Positions 9,701-24,300 of a DNA stretch of 64,000 nt are shown piece after piece. Both the position numbers and the translations under genes were made by a program. Origin of the DNA: Salticus scenicus. Lineage: Eukaryota > Arthropoda > Arachnida > Araneae > Salticidae. The stretch covers positions 1 to 64,000 of the forward strand of contig CAWVNO010000520.1 in assembly GCA_963930645.1 (NCBI GenBank), written 5' to 3'. Each line of letters begins with the position of its first letter. The first letter of the stretch is position 1. The notes below the pieces were generated by a model. It had not been told where the DNA came from, searched no databases, and saw only the letters and a list, made by a program, of their open reading frames with translations.

Positions 9701-12700
9701 TTTTTCAAAAGCCGATTCCAAAGCAACTAATAGAGCTTTGCGATCGCAATCACTTCCAGAATCTGCCCCACGAAGTCTACTTTCATAACAGAACAGCAGG
9801 GACCTGCCAAAGTTAAACCATTTGGCCAGGAGAGCCCTTTTATGAAGGCATGTGCTCAATATCGTCGCCAAATTTTTTGGGCGAATTTTACGCCCTCTCA
9901 TTTTCAAAAGTCGATTCCAAAGCAACTAATAGAGCTTTGCGATCGCAATCACTTCCAGAATCTGCAAAAGATATTCTAGTTTCATAACAGAACAGCAGGG
10001 ACCTGCCAAAGTTAAACCATTTGGCCAGGAGAGCCCTTTTATGGAGACTTTGCCCGATTTCGATACCCAAAATTTTTGCGATTTTCACAGAATTTTTTTC
10101 AAAAGCCGATTCCAAAGCAACTAATAGAGCTTTGCGATCGCAATCACTTCCAGAATCTGCCCCACGAAGTCTACTTTCATAACAGAACAGCAGGGACCTG
10201 CCAAAGTTGAACCATTTGGCCAGGAGAGCCCTTTTATGAAGGCATGTGCTCAATATCGTCGCCAAATTTTTTGGGCGAATTTTACGCCCTCTCATTTTCA
10301 AAAGTCGATTCCAAAGCAACTAATAGAGCTTTGCGATCGCAATCACTTCCAGAATCTGCAAAAGATATTCTAGTTTCATAACAGAACAGCAGGGACCTGC
10401 CAAAGTTAAACCATTTGGCCAGGAGAGCCCTTTTATGGAGACTTTGCCCGATTTCGATACCCAAAATTTTTGCGATTTTCACAGAATTTTTTTCAAAAGC
10501 CGATTCCAAAGCAACTAATAGAGCTTTGCGATCGCAATCACTTCCAGAATCTGCCCCACGAAGTCTACTTTCATAACAGAACAGCAGGGACCTGCCAAAG
10601 TTAAACCATTTAGCCAGGAGAGCCCTTTTATGAAGGCATGTGCTCAATATCGTCGCCAAATTTTTTGGGCGAATTTTACGCCCTCTCATTTTCAAAAGTC
10701 GATTCCAAAGCAACTAATAGAGCTTTGCGATCGCAATCACTTCCAGAATCTGCAAAAGATATTCTAGTTTCATAACAGAACAGCAGGGACCTGCCAAAGT
10801 TAAACCATTTGGCCAGGAGAGCCCTTTTATGGAGACTTTGCCCGATTTCGATACCCAAAATTTTTGCGATTTTCACAGAATTTTTTTCAAAAGCCGATTC
10901 CAAAGCAACTAATAGAGCTTTGCGATCGCAATCACTTCCAGAATATGCCCCACGAAGTCTACTTTCATAACAGAACAGCAGGGACCTGCCAAAGTTAAAC
11001 CATTTGGCCAGGAGAGCCCTTTTATGAAGGCATGTGCTCAATATCGTCGCCAAATTTTTTGGGCGAATTTTACGCCCTCTCATTTTCAAAAGTCGATTCC
11101 AAAGCAACTAATAGAGCTTTGCGATCGCAATCACTTCCAGAATCTGCAAAAGATATTCTAGTTTCATAACAGAACAGCAGGGACCTGCCAAAGTTAAACC
11201 ATTTGGCCAGGAGAGCCCTTTTATGGAGACTTTGCCCGATTTCGATACCCATAATTTTTGCGATTTTCACAGAATTTTTTTCAAAAGCCGATTCCAAAGC
11301 AACTAATAGAGCTTTGCGATCGCAATCACTTCCAGAATCTGCCCCACGAAGTCTACTTTCATAACAGAACAGCAGGGACCTGCCAAAGTTAAACCATTTG
11401 GCCAGGAGAGCCCTTTTATGAAGGCATGTGCTCAATATCGTCGCCAAATTTTTTGGGCGAATTTTACGCCCTCTCATTTTCAAAAGTCGATTCCAAAGCA
11501 ACTAATAGAGCTTTGCGATCGCAATCACTTCCAGAATCTGCAAAAGATATTCTAGTTTCATAACAGAACAGCAGGGACCTGCCAAAGTTAAACCATTTGG
11601 CCAGGAGAGCCCTTTTATGGAGACTTTGCCCGATTTCGATACCCAAAATTTTTGCGATTTTCACAGAATTTTTTTCAAAAGCCGATTCCAAAGCAACTAA
11701 TAGAGCTTTGCGATCGCAATCACTTCCAGAATCTGCCCCACGAAGTCTACTTTCATAACAGAACAGCAGGGACCTGCCAAAGTTAAACCATTTGGCCAGG
11801 AGAGCCCTTTTATGAAGGCATGTGCTCAATATCGTCGCCAAATTTTTTGGGCGAATTTTACGCCCTCTCATTTTCAAAAGTCGATTCCAAAGCAACTAAT
11901 AGAGCTTTGCGATCGCAATCACTTCCAGAATCTGCAAAAGATATTCTAGTTTCATAACAGAACAGCAGGGACCTGCCAAAGTTAAACCATTTGGCCAGGA
12001 GAGCCCTTTTATGGAGACTTTGCCCGATTTCGATACCCAAAATTTTTGCGATTTTCACAGAATTTTTTTCAAAAGCCGATTCCAAAGCAACTAATAGAGC
12101 TTTGCGATCGCAATCACTTCCAGAATCTGCCCCACGAAGTCTACTTTCATAACAGAACAGCAGGGACCTGCCAAAGTTGAACCATTTGGCCAGGAGAGCC
12201 CTTTTATGAAGGCATGTGCTCAATATCGTCGCCAAATTTTTTGGGCGAATTTTACGCCCTCTCATTTTCAAAAGTCGATTCCAAAGCAACTAATAGAGCT
12301 TTGCGATCGCAATCACTTCCAGAATCTGCAAAAGATATTCTAGTTTCATAACAGAACAGCAGGGACCTGCCAAAGTTAAACCATTTGGCCAGGAGAGCCC
12401 TTTTATGGAGACTTTGCCCGATTTCGATACCCAAAATTTTTGCGATTTTCACAGAATTTTTTTCAAAAGCCGATTCCAAAGCAACTAATAGAGCTTTGCG
12501 ATCGCAATCACTTCCAGAATCTGCCCCACGAAGTCTACTTTCATAACAGAACAGCAGGGACCTGCCAAAGTTAAACCATTTGGCCAGGAGAGCCCTTTTA
12601 TGAAGGCATGTGCTCAATATCGTCGCCAAATTTTTTGGGCGAATTTTACGCCCTCTCATTTTCAAAAGTCGATTCCAAAGCAACTAATAGGAGCTTTGCG

Positions 12701-15700
12701 ATCGCAATCACTTCCAGAATCTGCAAAAGATATTCTAGTTTCATAACAGAACAGCAGGGACCTGCCAAAGTTAAACCATTTGGCCAGGAGAGCCCTTTTA
12801 TGGAGACTTTGCCCGATTTCGATACCCAAAATTTTTGCGATTTTCACAGAATTTTTTTCAAAAGCCGATTCCAAAGCAACTAATAGAGCTTTGCGATCGC
12901 AATCACTTCCAGAATCTGCCCCACGAAGTCTACTTTCATAACAAAACAGCAGGGACCTGCCAAAGTTAAACCATTTGGCCAGGAGAGCCCTTTTATGAAG
13001 GCATGTGCTCAATATCGTCGCCAAATTTTTTGGGCGAATTTTACGCCCTCTCATTTTCAAAAGTCGATTCCAAAGCAACTAATAGAGCTTTGCGATCGCA
13101 ATCACTTCCAGAATCTGCAAAAGATATTCTAGTTTCATAACAGAACAGCAGGGACCTGCCAAAGTTAAACCATTTGGCCAGGAGAGCCCTTTTATGGAGA
13201 CTTTGCCCGATTTCGATACCCAAAATTTTTGCGATTTTCACAGAATTTTTTTCAAAAGCCGATTCCAAAGCAACTAATAGAGCTTTGCGATCGCAATCAC
13301 TTCCAGAATATGCCCCACGAAGTCTACTTTCATAACAGAACAGCAGGGACCTGCCAAAGTTAAACCATTTGGCCAGGAGAGCCCTTTTATGAAGGCATGT
13401 GCTCAATATCGTCGCCAAATTTTTTGGGCGAATTTTACGCCCTCTCATTTTCAAAAGTCGATTCCAAAGCAACTAATAGAGCTTTGCGATCGCAATCACT
13501 TCCAGAATCTGCAAAAGATATTCTAGTTTCATAACAGAACAGCAGGGACCTGCCAAAGTTAAACCATTTGGCCAGGAGAGCCCTTTTATGGAGACTTTGC
13601 CCGATTTCGATACCCATAATTTTTGCGATTTTCACAGAATTTTTTTCAAAAGCCGATTCCAAAGCAACTAATAGAGCTTTGCGATCGCAATCACTTCCAG
13701 AATCTGCCCCACGAAGTCTACTTTCATAACAGAACAGCAGGGACCTGCCAAAGTTAAACCATTTGGCCAGGAGAGCCCTTTTATGAAGGCATGTGCTCAA
13801 TATCGTCGCCAAATTTTTTGGGCGAATTTTACGCCCTCTCATTTTCAAAAGTCGATTCCAAAGCAACTAATAGAGCTTTGCGATCGCAATCACTTCCAGA
13901 ATCTGCAAAAGATATTCTAGTTTCATAACAGAACAGCAGGGACCTGCCAAAGTTAAACCATTTGGCCAGGAGAGCCCTTTTATGGAGACTTTGCCCGATT
14001 TCGATACCCAAAATTTTTGCGATTTTCACAGAATTTTTTTCAAAAGCCGATTCCAAAGCAACTAATAGAGCTTTGCGATCGCAATCACTTCCAGAATCTG
14101 CCCCACGAAGTCTACTTTCATAACAGAACAGCAGGGACCTGCCAAAGTTAAACCATTTGGCCAGGAGAGCCCTTTTATGAAGGCATGTGCTCAATATCGT
14201 CGCCAAATTTTTTGGGCGAATTTTACGCCCTCTCATTTTCAAAAGTCGATTCCAAAGCAACTAATAGAGCTTTGCGATCGCAATCACTTCCAGAATCTGC
14301 AAAAGATATTCTAGTTTCATAACAGAACAGCAGGGACCTGCCAAAGTTAAACCATTTGGCCAGGAGAGCCCTTTTATGGAGACTTTGCCCGATTTCGATA
14401 CCCAAAATTTTTGCGATTTTCACAGAATTTTTTTCAAAAGCCGATTCCAAAGCAACTAATAGAGCTTTGCGATCGCAATCACTTCCAGAATCTGCCCCAC
14501 GAAGTCTACTTTCATAACAGAACAGCAGGGACCTGCCAAAGTTGAACCATTTGGCCAGGAGAGCCCTTTTATGAAGGCATGTGCTCAATATCGTCGCCAA
14601 ATTTTTTGGGCGAATTTTACGCCCTCTCATTTTCAAAAGTCGATTCCAAAGCAACTAATAGAGCTTTGCGATCGCAATCACTTCCAGAATCTGCAAAAGA
14701 TATTCTAGTTTCATAACAGAACAGCAGGGACCTGCCAAAGTTAAACCATTTGGCCAGGAGAGCCCTTTTATGGAGACTTTGCCCGATTTCGATACCCAAA
14801 ATTTTTGCGATTTTCACAGAATTTTTTTCAAAAGCCGATTCCAAAGCAACTAATAGAGCTTTGCGATCGCAATCACTTCCAGAATCTGCCCCACGAAGTC
14901 TACTTTCATAACAGAACAGCAGGGACCTGCCAAAGTTAAACCATTTGGCCAGGAGAGCCCTTTTATGAAGGCATGTGCTCAATATCGTCGCCAAATTTTT
15001 TGGGCGAATTTTACGCCCTCTCATTTTCAAAAGTCGATTCCAAAGCAACTAATAGGAGCTTTGCGATCGCAATCACTTCCAGAATCTGCAAAAGATATTC
15101 TAGTTTCATAACAGAACAGCAGGGACCTGCCAAAGTTAAACCATTTGGCCAGGAGAGCCCTTTTATGGAGACTTTGCCCGATTTCGATACCCAAAATTTT
15201 TGCGATTTTCACAGAATTTTTTTCAAAAGCCGATTCCAAAGCAACTAATAGAGCTTTGCGATCGCAATCACTTCCAGAATCTGCCCCACGAAGTCTACTT
15301 TCATAACAAAACAGCAGGGACCTGCCAAAGTTAAACCATTTGGCCAGGAGAGCCCTTTTATGAAGGCATGTGCTCAATATCGTCGCCAAATTTTTTGGGC
15401 GAATTTTACGCCCTCTCATTTTCAAAAGTCGATTCCAAAGCAACTAATAGAGCTTTGCGATCGCAATCACTTCCAGAATCTGCAAAAGATATTCTAGTTT
15501 CATAACAGAACAGCAGGGACCTGCCAAAGTTAAACCATTTGGCCAGGAGAGCCCTTTTATGGAGACTTTGCCCGATTTCGATACCCAAAATTTTTGCGAT
15601 TTTCACAGAATTTTTTTCAAAAGCCGATTCCAAAGCAACTAATAGAGCTTTGCGATCGCAATCACTTCCAGAATCTGCCCCACGAAGTCTACTTTCATAA

Positions 15701-15833
15701 CAGAACAGCAGGGACCTGCCAAAGTTAAACAATTTGGCCAGGAGAGCCCTTTTATGAAGGCATGTGCTCAATATCGTCGCCAAATTTTTTGGGCGAATTT
15801 TACGCCCTCTCATTTTCAAAAGTCGATTCCAAA
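6765..15833. repeat. Array region 2: regular dimers with a three-marker higher-order block in four copies
   Basis: Strict 394-bp spacing is kept throughout except for +1 G insertions near 12690 and 15055. Three linked substitutions recur together at 7399/7706/8633, 8975/9282/10209, 10945/11252/12179 and 13310/13617/14544. Spacing between sets is 1,576, 1,970 and 2,365 bp (4, 5 and 6 dimers, the last plus one base). No unique sequence is present. Confidence 0.85.
12600..12746 (+). CDS. Possible 48-aa small ORF (frame-intact B copy, G variant)
   Basis: This is the same small ORF as at 380-526, but the frame-restoring base is G (ATAGGAGC), giving glycine in place of glutamate at residue 31. Other copies of this form are 14965-15111, 18118-18264 (ends LVP instead of LVS), 18513-18659, 21471-21617, 21866-22012, 25807-25953 (LVP), 26202-26348, 30932-31078 and 32509-32655. 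The copy at 30536 has a further extra A and reads through to 30820. The AGGAG-9 nt-ATG arrangement is retained in most, but 30932 is an ordinary start while its downstream A half has AGAAG. Function is unknown; the ORF may be non-coding. Confidence 0.18.
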   Translation: MKACAQYRRQIFWANFTPSHFQKSIPKQLIGALRSQSLPESAKDILVS

Positions 15834-18800
15834 GCAACTAATAGAGCTTTGCGATCGCAATCACTTCCAGAATCTGCAAAAGATATTCTAGTTTCATAAC
15901 AGAACAGCAGGGACCTGCCAAAGTTAAACCATTTGGCCAGGAGAGCCCTTTTATGTAGACTTTGCCCGATTTCGATACCCAAAATTTTTGCGATTTTCAC
16001 AGAATTTTTTTCAAAAGCCGATTCCAAAGCAACTAATAGAGCTTTGCGATCGCAATCACTTCCAGAATCTGCCCCACGAAGTCTACTTTCATAACAGAAC
16101 AGCAGGGACCTGCCAAAGTTAAACCATTTGGCCAGGAGAGCCCTTTTATGAAGGCATGTGCTCAATATCGTCGCCAAATTTTTTGGGCGAATTTTACGCC
16201 CTCTCATTTTCAAAAGTCGATTCCAAAGCAACTAATAGAGCTTTGCGATCGCAATCACTTCCAGAATCTGCAAAAGAAATTCTAGTTTCATAACAGAACA
16301 GCAGGGACCTGCCAAAGTTAAACCATTTGGCCAGGAGAGCCCTTTTATGGAGACTTTGCCCGATTTCGATACACAAAATTTTTGCGATTTTCACAGAATT
16401 TTTTTCAAAAGCCGATTCCAAAGCAACTAATAGAGCTTTGCGATCGCAATCACTTCCAGTATCTGCCCCACGAAGTCTACTTTCATAACAGAACAGCAGG
16501 GACCTGCCAAAGTTAAACCATTTGGCCAGGAGAGCCCTTTTATGAAGGCATGTGCTCAATATCGTCGCCAAATTTTTTGGGCGAATTTTACGCCCTCTCA
16601 TTTTCAAAAGTCGATTCCAAAGCAACTAATAGAGCTTTGCGATCGCAATCACTTCCAGAATCTGCAAAAGATATTCTAGTTTCATAACAGAACAGCAGGG
16701 ACCTGCCAAAGTTAAACCATTTGGCCAGGAGAGCCCTTTTATGGAGACTTTGCCCGATTTCGATACCCAAAATTTTTGCGATTTTCACAGAATTTTTTTC
16801 AAAAGCCGATTCCAAAGCAACTAATAGAGCTTTGCGATCGCAATCACTTCCAGAATCTGCCCCACGAAGTCTACTTTCATAACAGAACAGCAGGGACCTG
16901 CCAAAGTTAAACAATTTGGCCAGGAGAGCCCTTTTATGAAGGCATGTGCTCAATATCGTCGCCAAATTTTTTGGGCGAATTTTACGCCCTCTCATTTTCA
17001 AAAGTCGATTCCAAAGCAACTAATAGAGCTTTGCGATCGCAATCACTTCCAGAATCTGCAAAAGATATTCTAGTTTCATAACAGAACAGCAGGGACCTGC
17101 CAAAGTTAAACCATTTGGCCAGGAGAGCCCTTTTATGGAGACTTTGCCCGATTTCGATACCCAAAATTTTTGCGATTTTCACAGAATTTTTTTCAAAAGC
17201 CGATTCCAAAGCAACTAATAGAGCTTTGCGATCGCAATCACTTCCAGAATCTGCCCCACGAAGTCTACTTTCATAACAGAACAGCAGGGACCTGCCAAAG
17301 TTAAACCATTTGGCCAGGAGAGCCCTTTTATGAAGGCATGTGCTCAATATCGTCGCCAAATTTTTTGGGCGAATTTTACGCCCTCTCATTTTCAAAAGTC
17401 GATTCCAAAGCAACTAATAGAGCTTTGCGATCGCAATCACTTCCAGAATCTGCAAAAGAAATTCTAGTTTCATAACAGAACAGCAGGGACCTGCCAAAGT
17501 TAAACCATTTGGCCAGGAGAGCCCTTTTATGGAGACTTTGCCCGATTTCGATACCCAAAATTTTTGCGATTTTCACAGAATTTTTTTCAAAAGCCGATTC
17601 CAAAGCAACTAATAGAGCTTTGCGATCGCAATCACTTCCAGTATCTGCCCCACGAAGTCTACTTTCATAACAGAACAGCAGGGACCTGCCAAAGTTAAAC
17701 CATTTGGCCAGGAGAGCCCTTTTATGAAGGCATGTGCTCAATATCGTCGCCAAATTTTTTGGGCGAATTTTACGCCCTCTCATTTTCAAAAGTCGATTCC
17801 AAAGCAACTAATAGAGCTTTGCGATCGCAATCACTTCCAGAATCTGCAAAAGATATTCTAGTTTCATAACAGAACAGCAGGGACCTGCCAAAGTTAAACC
17901 ATTTGGCCAGGAGAGCCCTTTTATGGAGACTTTGCCCGATTTCGATACCCAAAATTTTTGCGATTTTCACAGAATTTTTTTCAAAAGCCGATTCCAAAGC
18001 AACTAATAGAGCTTTGCGATCGCAATCACTTCCAGAATCTGCCCCACGAAGTCTACTTTCATAACAGAACAGCAGGGACCTGCCAAAGTTAAACAATTTG
18101 GCCAGGAGAGCCCTTTTATGAAGGCATGTGCTCAATATCGTCGCCAAATTTTTTGGGCGAATTTTACGCCCTCTCATTTTCAAAAGTCGATTCCAAAGCA
18201 ACTAATAGGAGCTTTGCGATCGCAATCACTTCCAGAATCTGCAAAAGATATTCTAGTTCCATAACAGAACAGCAGGGACCTGCCAAAGTTAAACCATTTG
18301 GCCAGGAGAGCCCTTTTATGGAGACTTTGCCCGATTTCGATACCCAAAATTTTTGCGATTTTCACAGAATTTTTTTCAAAAGCCGATTCCAAAGCAACTA
18401 ATAGAGCTTTGCGATCGCAATCACTTCCAGAATCTGCCCCACGAAGTCTACTTTCATAACAGAACAGCAGGGACCTGCCAAAGTTAAACCATTTGGCCAG
18501 GAGAGCCCTTTTATGAAGGCATGTGCTCAATATCGTCGCCAAATTTTTTGGGCGAATTTTACGCCCTCTCATTTTCAAAAGTCGATTCCAAAGCAACTAA
18601 TAGGAGCTTTGCGATCGCAATCACTTCCAGAATCTGCAAAAGATATTCTAGTTTCATAACAGAACAGCAGGGACCTGCCAAAGTTAAACCATTTGGCCAG
18701 GAGAGCCCTTTTATGGAGACTTTGCCCGATTTCGATACCCAAAATTTTTGCGATTTTCACAGAATTTTTTTCAAAAGCCGATTCCAAAGCAACTAATAGA

Positions 18801-19376
18801 GCTTTGCGATCGCAATCACTTCCAGAATCTGCCCCACGAAGTCTACTTTCATAACAAAACAGCAGGGACCTGCCAAAGTTAAACCATTTGGCCAGGAGAG
18901 CCCTTTTATGAAGGCATGTGCTCAATATCGTCGCCAAATTTTTTGGGCGAATTTTACGCCCTCTCATTTTCAAAAGTCGATTCCAAAGCAACTAATAGAG
19001 CTTTGCGATCGCAATCACTTCCAGAATCTGCAAAAGATATTCTAGTTTCATAACAGAACAGCAGGGACCTGCCAAAGTTAAACCATTTGGCCAGGAGAGC
19101 CCTTTTATGGAGACTTTGCCCGATTTCGATACCCAAAATTTTTGCGATTTTCACAGAATTTTTTTCAAAAGCCGATTCCAAAGCAACTAATAGAGCTTTG
19201 CGATCGCAATCACTTCCAGAATCTGCCCCACGAAGTCTACTTTCATAACAGAACAGCAGGGAACTGCCAAAGTTAAACCATTTGGCCAGGAGAGCCCTTT
19301 TATGAAGGCATGTGCTCAATATCGTCGCCAAATTTTTTGGGCGAATTTTACGCCCTCTCATTTTCAAAAGTCGATT

Positions 19377-19575
19377 CCAAAGCAACTAATAGAGCTTTGC
19401 GATCGCAATCACTTCCAGAATCTGCAAAAGATATTCTAGTTTCATAACAGAACAGCAGGGACCTGCCAAAGTTAAACCATTTGGCCAGGAGAGCCCTTTT
19501 ATGAAGGCATGTGCTCAATATCGTCGCCAAATTTTTTGGGCAAATTTTACGCCCTCTCATTTTCAAAAGTCGATT
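19377..19575. repeat. Hybrid half-unit (V1a-V2b), extra copy with GGGCAAATTTT
   Basis: A 199-bp extra half carries the G-to-A change in the GGGCGAATTTT segment. Equivalent halves with the same substitution lie at 20758-20956, 22730-22928 and 27066-27264. They share one origin spread by later duplication. Confidence 0.88.
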
Positions 19576-20956
19576 CCAAAGCAACTAATAGAGCTTTGCG
19601 ATCGCAATCACTTCCAGAATCTGCAAAAGATATTCTAGTTTCATAACAGAACAGCAGGGACCTGCCAAAGTTAAACCATTTGGCCAGGAGAGCCCTTTTA
19701 TGGAGACTTTGCCCGATTTCGATACCCAAAATTTTTGCGATTTTCACAGAATTTTTTTCAAAAGCCGATTCCAAAGCAACTAATAGAGCTTTGCGATCGC
19801 AATCACTTCCAGTATCTGCCCCACGAAGTCTACTTTCATAACAGAACAGCAGGGACCTGCCAAAGTTAAACCATTTGGCCAGGAGAGCCCTTTTATGAAG
19901 GCATGTGCTCAATATCGTCGCCAAATTTTTTGGGCGAATTTTACGCCCTCTCATTTTCAAAAGTCGATTCCAAAGCAACTAATAGAGCTTTGCGATCGCA
20001 ATCACTTCCAGAATCTGCAAAAGATATTCTAGTTTCATAACAGAACAGCAGGGACCTGCCAAAGTTAAACCATTTGGCCAGGAGAGCCCTTTTATGGAGA
20101 CTTTGCCCGATTTCGATACCCAAAATTTTTGCGATTTTCACAGAATTTTTTTCAAAAGCCGATTCCAAAGCAACTAATAGAGCTTTGCGATCGCAATCAC
20201 TTCCAGAATCTGCCCCACGAAGTCTACTTTCATAACAGAACAGCAGGGACCTGCCAAAGTTAAACCATTTGGCCAGGAGAGCCCTTTTATGAAGGCATGT
20301 GCTCAATATCGTCGCCAAATTTTTTGGGCGAATTTTACGCCCTCTCATTTTCAAAAGTCGATTCCAAAGCAACTAATAGAGCTTTGCGATCGCAATCACT
20401 TCCAGAATCTGCAAAAGAAATTCTAGTTTCATAACAGAACAGCAGGGACCTGCCAAAGTTAAACCATTTGGCCAGGAGAGCCCTTTTATGGAGACTTTGC
20501 CCGATTTCGATACCCAAAATTTTTGCGATTTTCACAGAATTTTTTTCAAAAGCCGATTCCAAAGCAACTAATAGAGCTTTGCGATCGCAATCACTTCCAG
20601 AATCTGCCCCACGAAGTCTACTTTCATAACAGAACAGCAGGGAACTGCCAAAGTTAAACCATTTGGCCAGGAGAGCCCTTTTATGAAGGCATGTGCTCAA
20701 TATCGTCGCCAAATTTTTTGGGCGAATTTTACGCCCTCTCATTTTCAAAAGTCGATTCCAAAGCAACTAATAGAGCTTTGCGATCGCAATCACTTCCAGA
20801 ATCTGCAAAAGATATTCTAGTTTCATAACAGAACAGCAGGGACCTGCCAAAGTTAAACCATTTGGCCAGGAGAGCCCTTTTATGAAGGCATGTGCTCAAT
20901 ATCGTCGCCAAATTTTTTGGGCAAATTTTACGCCCTCTCATTTTCAAAAGTCGATT

Positions 20957-21346
20957 CCAAAGCAACTAATAGAGCTTTGCGATCGCAATCACTTCCAGAA
21001 TCTGCAAAAGATATTCTAGTTTCATAACAGAACAGCAGGGACCTGCCAAAGTTAAACCATTTGGCCAGGAGAGCCCTTTTATGGAGACTTTGCCCGATTT
21101 CGATACCCAAAATTTTTGCGATTTTCACAGAATTTTTTTCAAAAGCCGATTCCAAAGCAACTAATAGAGCTTTGCGATCGCAATCACTTCCAGAATCTGC
21201 AAAAGATATTCTAGTTTCATAACAGAACAGCAGGGACCTGCCAAAGTTAAACCATTTGGCCAGGAGAGCCCTTTTATGGAGACTTTGCCCGATTTCGATA
21301 CCCAAAATTTTTGCGATTTTCACAGAATTTTTTTCAAAAGCCGATT
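20957..21346. repeat. Doubled A half-unit (A-A)
   Basis: Two 195-bp A halves are adjacent (20957-21151 and 21152-21346) before the next B. Because 195 is a multiple of three, this lengthens the spurious minus-strand ORF to 208 codons. The same arrangement recurs at 22929-23318 and 27265-27654, and a related one at 51497-51886. Confidence 0.88.
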
Positions 21347-24300
21347 CCAAAGCAACTAATAGAGCTTTGCGATCGCAATCACTTCCAGAATCTGCCCCAC
21401 GAAGTCTACTTTCATAACAGAACAGCAGGGACCTGCCAAAGTTAAACAATTTGGCCAGGAGAGCCCTTTTATGAAGGCATGTGCTCAATATCGTCGCCAA
21501 ATTTTTTGGGCGAATTTTACGCCCTCTCATTTTCAAAAGTCGATTCCAAAGCAACTAATAGGAGCTTTGCGATCGCAATCACTTCCAGAATCTGCAAAAG
21601 ATATTCTAGTTCCATAACAGAACAGCAGGGACCTGCCAAAGTTAAACCATTTGGCCAGGAGAGCCCTTTTATGGAGACTTTGCCCGATTTCGATACCCAA
21701 AATTTTTGCGATTTTCACAGAATTTTTTTCAAAAGCCGATTCCAAAGCAACTAATAGAGCTTTGCGATCGCAATCACTTCCAGAATCTGCCCCACGAAGT
21801 CTACTTTCATAACAGAACAGCAGGGACCTGCCAAAGTTAAACCATTTGGCCAGGAGAGCCCTTTTATGAAGGCATGTGCTCAATATCGTCGCCAAATTTT
21901 TTGGGCGAATTTTACGCCCTCTCATTTTCAAAAGTCGATTCCAAAGCAACTAATAGGAGCTTTGCGATCGCAATCACTTCCAGAATCTGCAAAAGATATT
22001 CTAGTTTCATAACAGAACAGCAGGGACCTGCCAAAGTTAAACCATTTGGCCAGGAGAGCCCTTTTATGGAGACTTTGCCCGATTTCGATACCCAAAATTT
22101 TTGCGATTTTCACAGAATTTTTTTCAAAAGCCGATTCCAAAGCAACTAATAGAGCTTTGCGATCGCAATCACTTCCAGAATCTGCCCCACGAAGTCTACT
22201 TTCATAACAAAACAGCAGGGACCTGCCAAAGTTAAACCATTTGGCCAGGAGAGCCCTTTTATGAAGGCATGTGCTCAATATCGTCGCCAAATTTTTTGGG
22301 CGAATTTTACGCCCTCTCATTTTCAAAAGTCGATTCCAAAGCAACTAATAGAGCTTTGCGATCGCAATCACTTCCAGAATCTGCAAAAGATATTCTAGTT
22401 TCATAACAGAACAGCAGGGACCTGCCAAAGTTAAACCATTTGGCCAGGAGAGCCCTTTTATGGAGACTTTGCCCGATTTCGATACCCAAAATTTTTGCGA
22501 TTTTCACAGAATTTTTTTCAAAAGCCGATTCCAAAGCAACTAATAGAGCTTTGCGATCGCAATCACTTCCAGAATCTGCCCCACGAAGTCTACTTTCATA
22601 ACAGAACAGCAGGGAACTGCCAAAGTTAAACCATTTGGCCAGGAGAGCCCTTTTATGAAGGCATGTGCTCAATATCGTCGCCAAATTTTTTGGGCGAATT
22701 TTACGCCCTCTCATTTTCAAAAGTCGATTCCAAAGCAACTAATAGAGCTTTGCGATCGCAATCACTTCCAGAATCTGCAAAAGATATTCTAGTTTCATAA
22801 CAGAACAGCAGGGACCTGCCAAAGTTAAACCATTTGGCCAGGAGAGCCCTTTTATGAAGGCATGTGCTCAATATCGTCGCCAAATTTTTTGGGCAAATTT
22901 TACGCCCTCTCATTTTCAAAAGTCGATTCCAAAGCAACTAATAGAGCTTTGCGATCGCAATCACTTCCAGAATCTGCAAAAGATATTCTAGTTTCATAAC
23001 AGAACAGCAGGGACCTGCCAAAGTTAAACCATTTGGCCAGGAGAGCCCTTTTATGGAGACTTTGCCCGATTTCGATACCCAAAATTTTTGCGATTTTCAC
23101 AGAATTTTTTTCAAAAGCCGATTCCAAAGCAACTAATAGAGCTTTGCGATCGCAATCACTTCCAGAATCTGCAAAAGATATTCTAGTTTCATAACAGAAC
23201 AGCAGGGACCTGCCAAAGTTAAACCATTTGGCCAGGAGAGCCCTTTTATGGAGACTTTGCCCGATTTCGATACCCAAAATTTTTGCGATTTTCACAGAAT
23301 TTTTTTCAAAAGCCGATTCCAAAGCAACTAATAGAGCTTTGCGATCGCAATCACTTCCAGAATCTGCCCCACGAAGTCTACTTTCATAACAGAACAGCAG
23401 GGACCTGCCAAAGTTAAACCATTTGGCCAGGAGAGCCCTTTTATGAAGGCATGTGCTCAATATCGTCGCCAAATTTTTTGGGCGAATTTTACGCCCTCTC
23501 ATTTTCAAAAGTCGATTCCAAAGCAACTAATAGAGCTTTGCGATCGCAATCACTTCCAGAATCTGCAAAAGATATTCTAGTTTCATAACAGAACAGCAGG
23601 GACCTGCCAAAGTTAAACCATTTGGCCTGGAGAGCCCTTTTATGGAGACTTTGCCCGATTTCGATACCCAAAATTTTTGCGATTTTCACAGAATTTTTTT
23701 CAAAAGCCGATTCCAAAGCAACTAATAGAGCTTTGCGATCGCAATCACTTCCAGAATCTGCCCCACGAAGTCTACTTTCATAACAGAACAGCAGGGACCT
23801 GCCAAAGTTAAACCATTTGGCCAGGAGAGCCCTTTTATGAAGGCATGTGCTCAATATCGTCGCCAAATTTTTTGGGCGAATTTTACGCCCTCTCATTTTC
23901 AAAAGTCGATTCCAAAGCAACTAATAGAGCTTTGCGATCGCAATCACTTCCAGAATCTGCAAAAGAAATTCTAGTTTCATAACAGAACAGCAGGGACCTG
24001 CCAAAGTTAAACCATTTGGCCAGGAGAGCCCTTTTATGGAGACTTTGCCCGATTTCGATACACAAAATTTTTGCGATTTTCACAGAATTTTTTTCAAAAG
24101 CCGATTCCAAAGCAACTAATAGAGCTTTGCGATCGCAATCACTTCCAGTATCTGCCCCACGAAGTCTACTTTCATAACAGAACAGCAGGGACCTGCCAAA
24201 GTTAAACCATTTGGCCAGGAGAGCCCTTTTATGAAGGCATGTGCTCAATATCGTCGCCAAATTTTTTGGGCGAATTTTACGCCCTCTCATTTTCAAAAGT

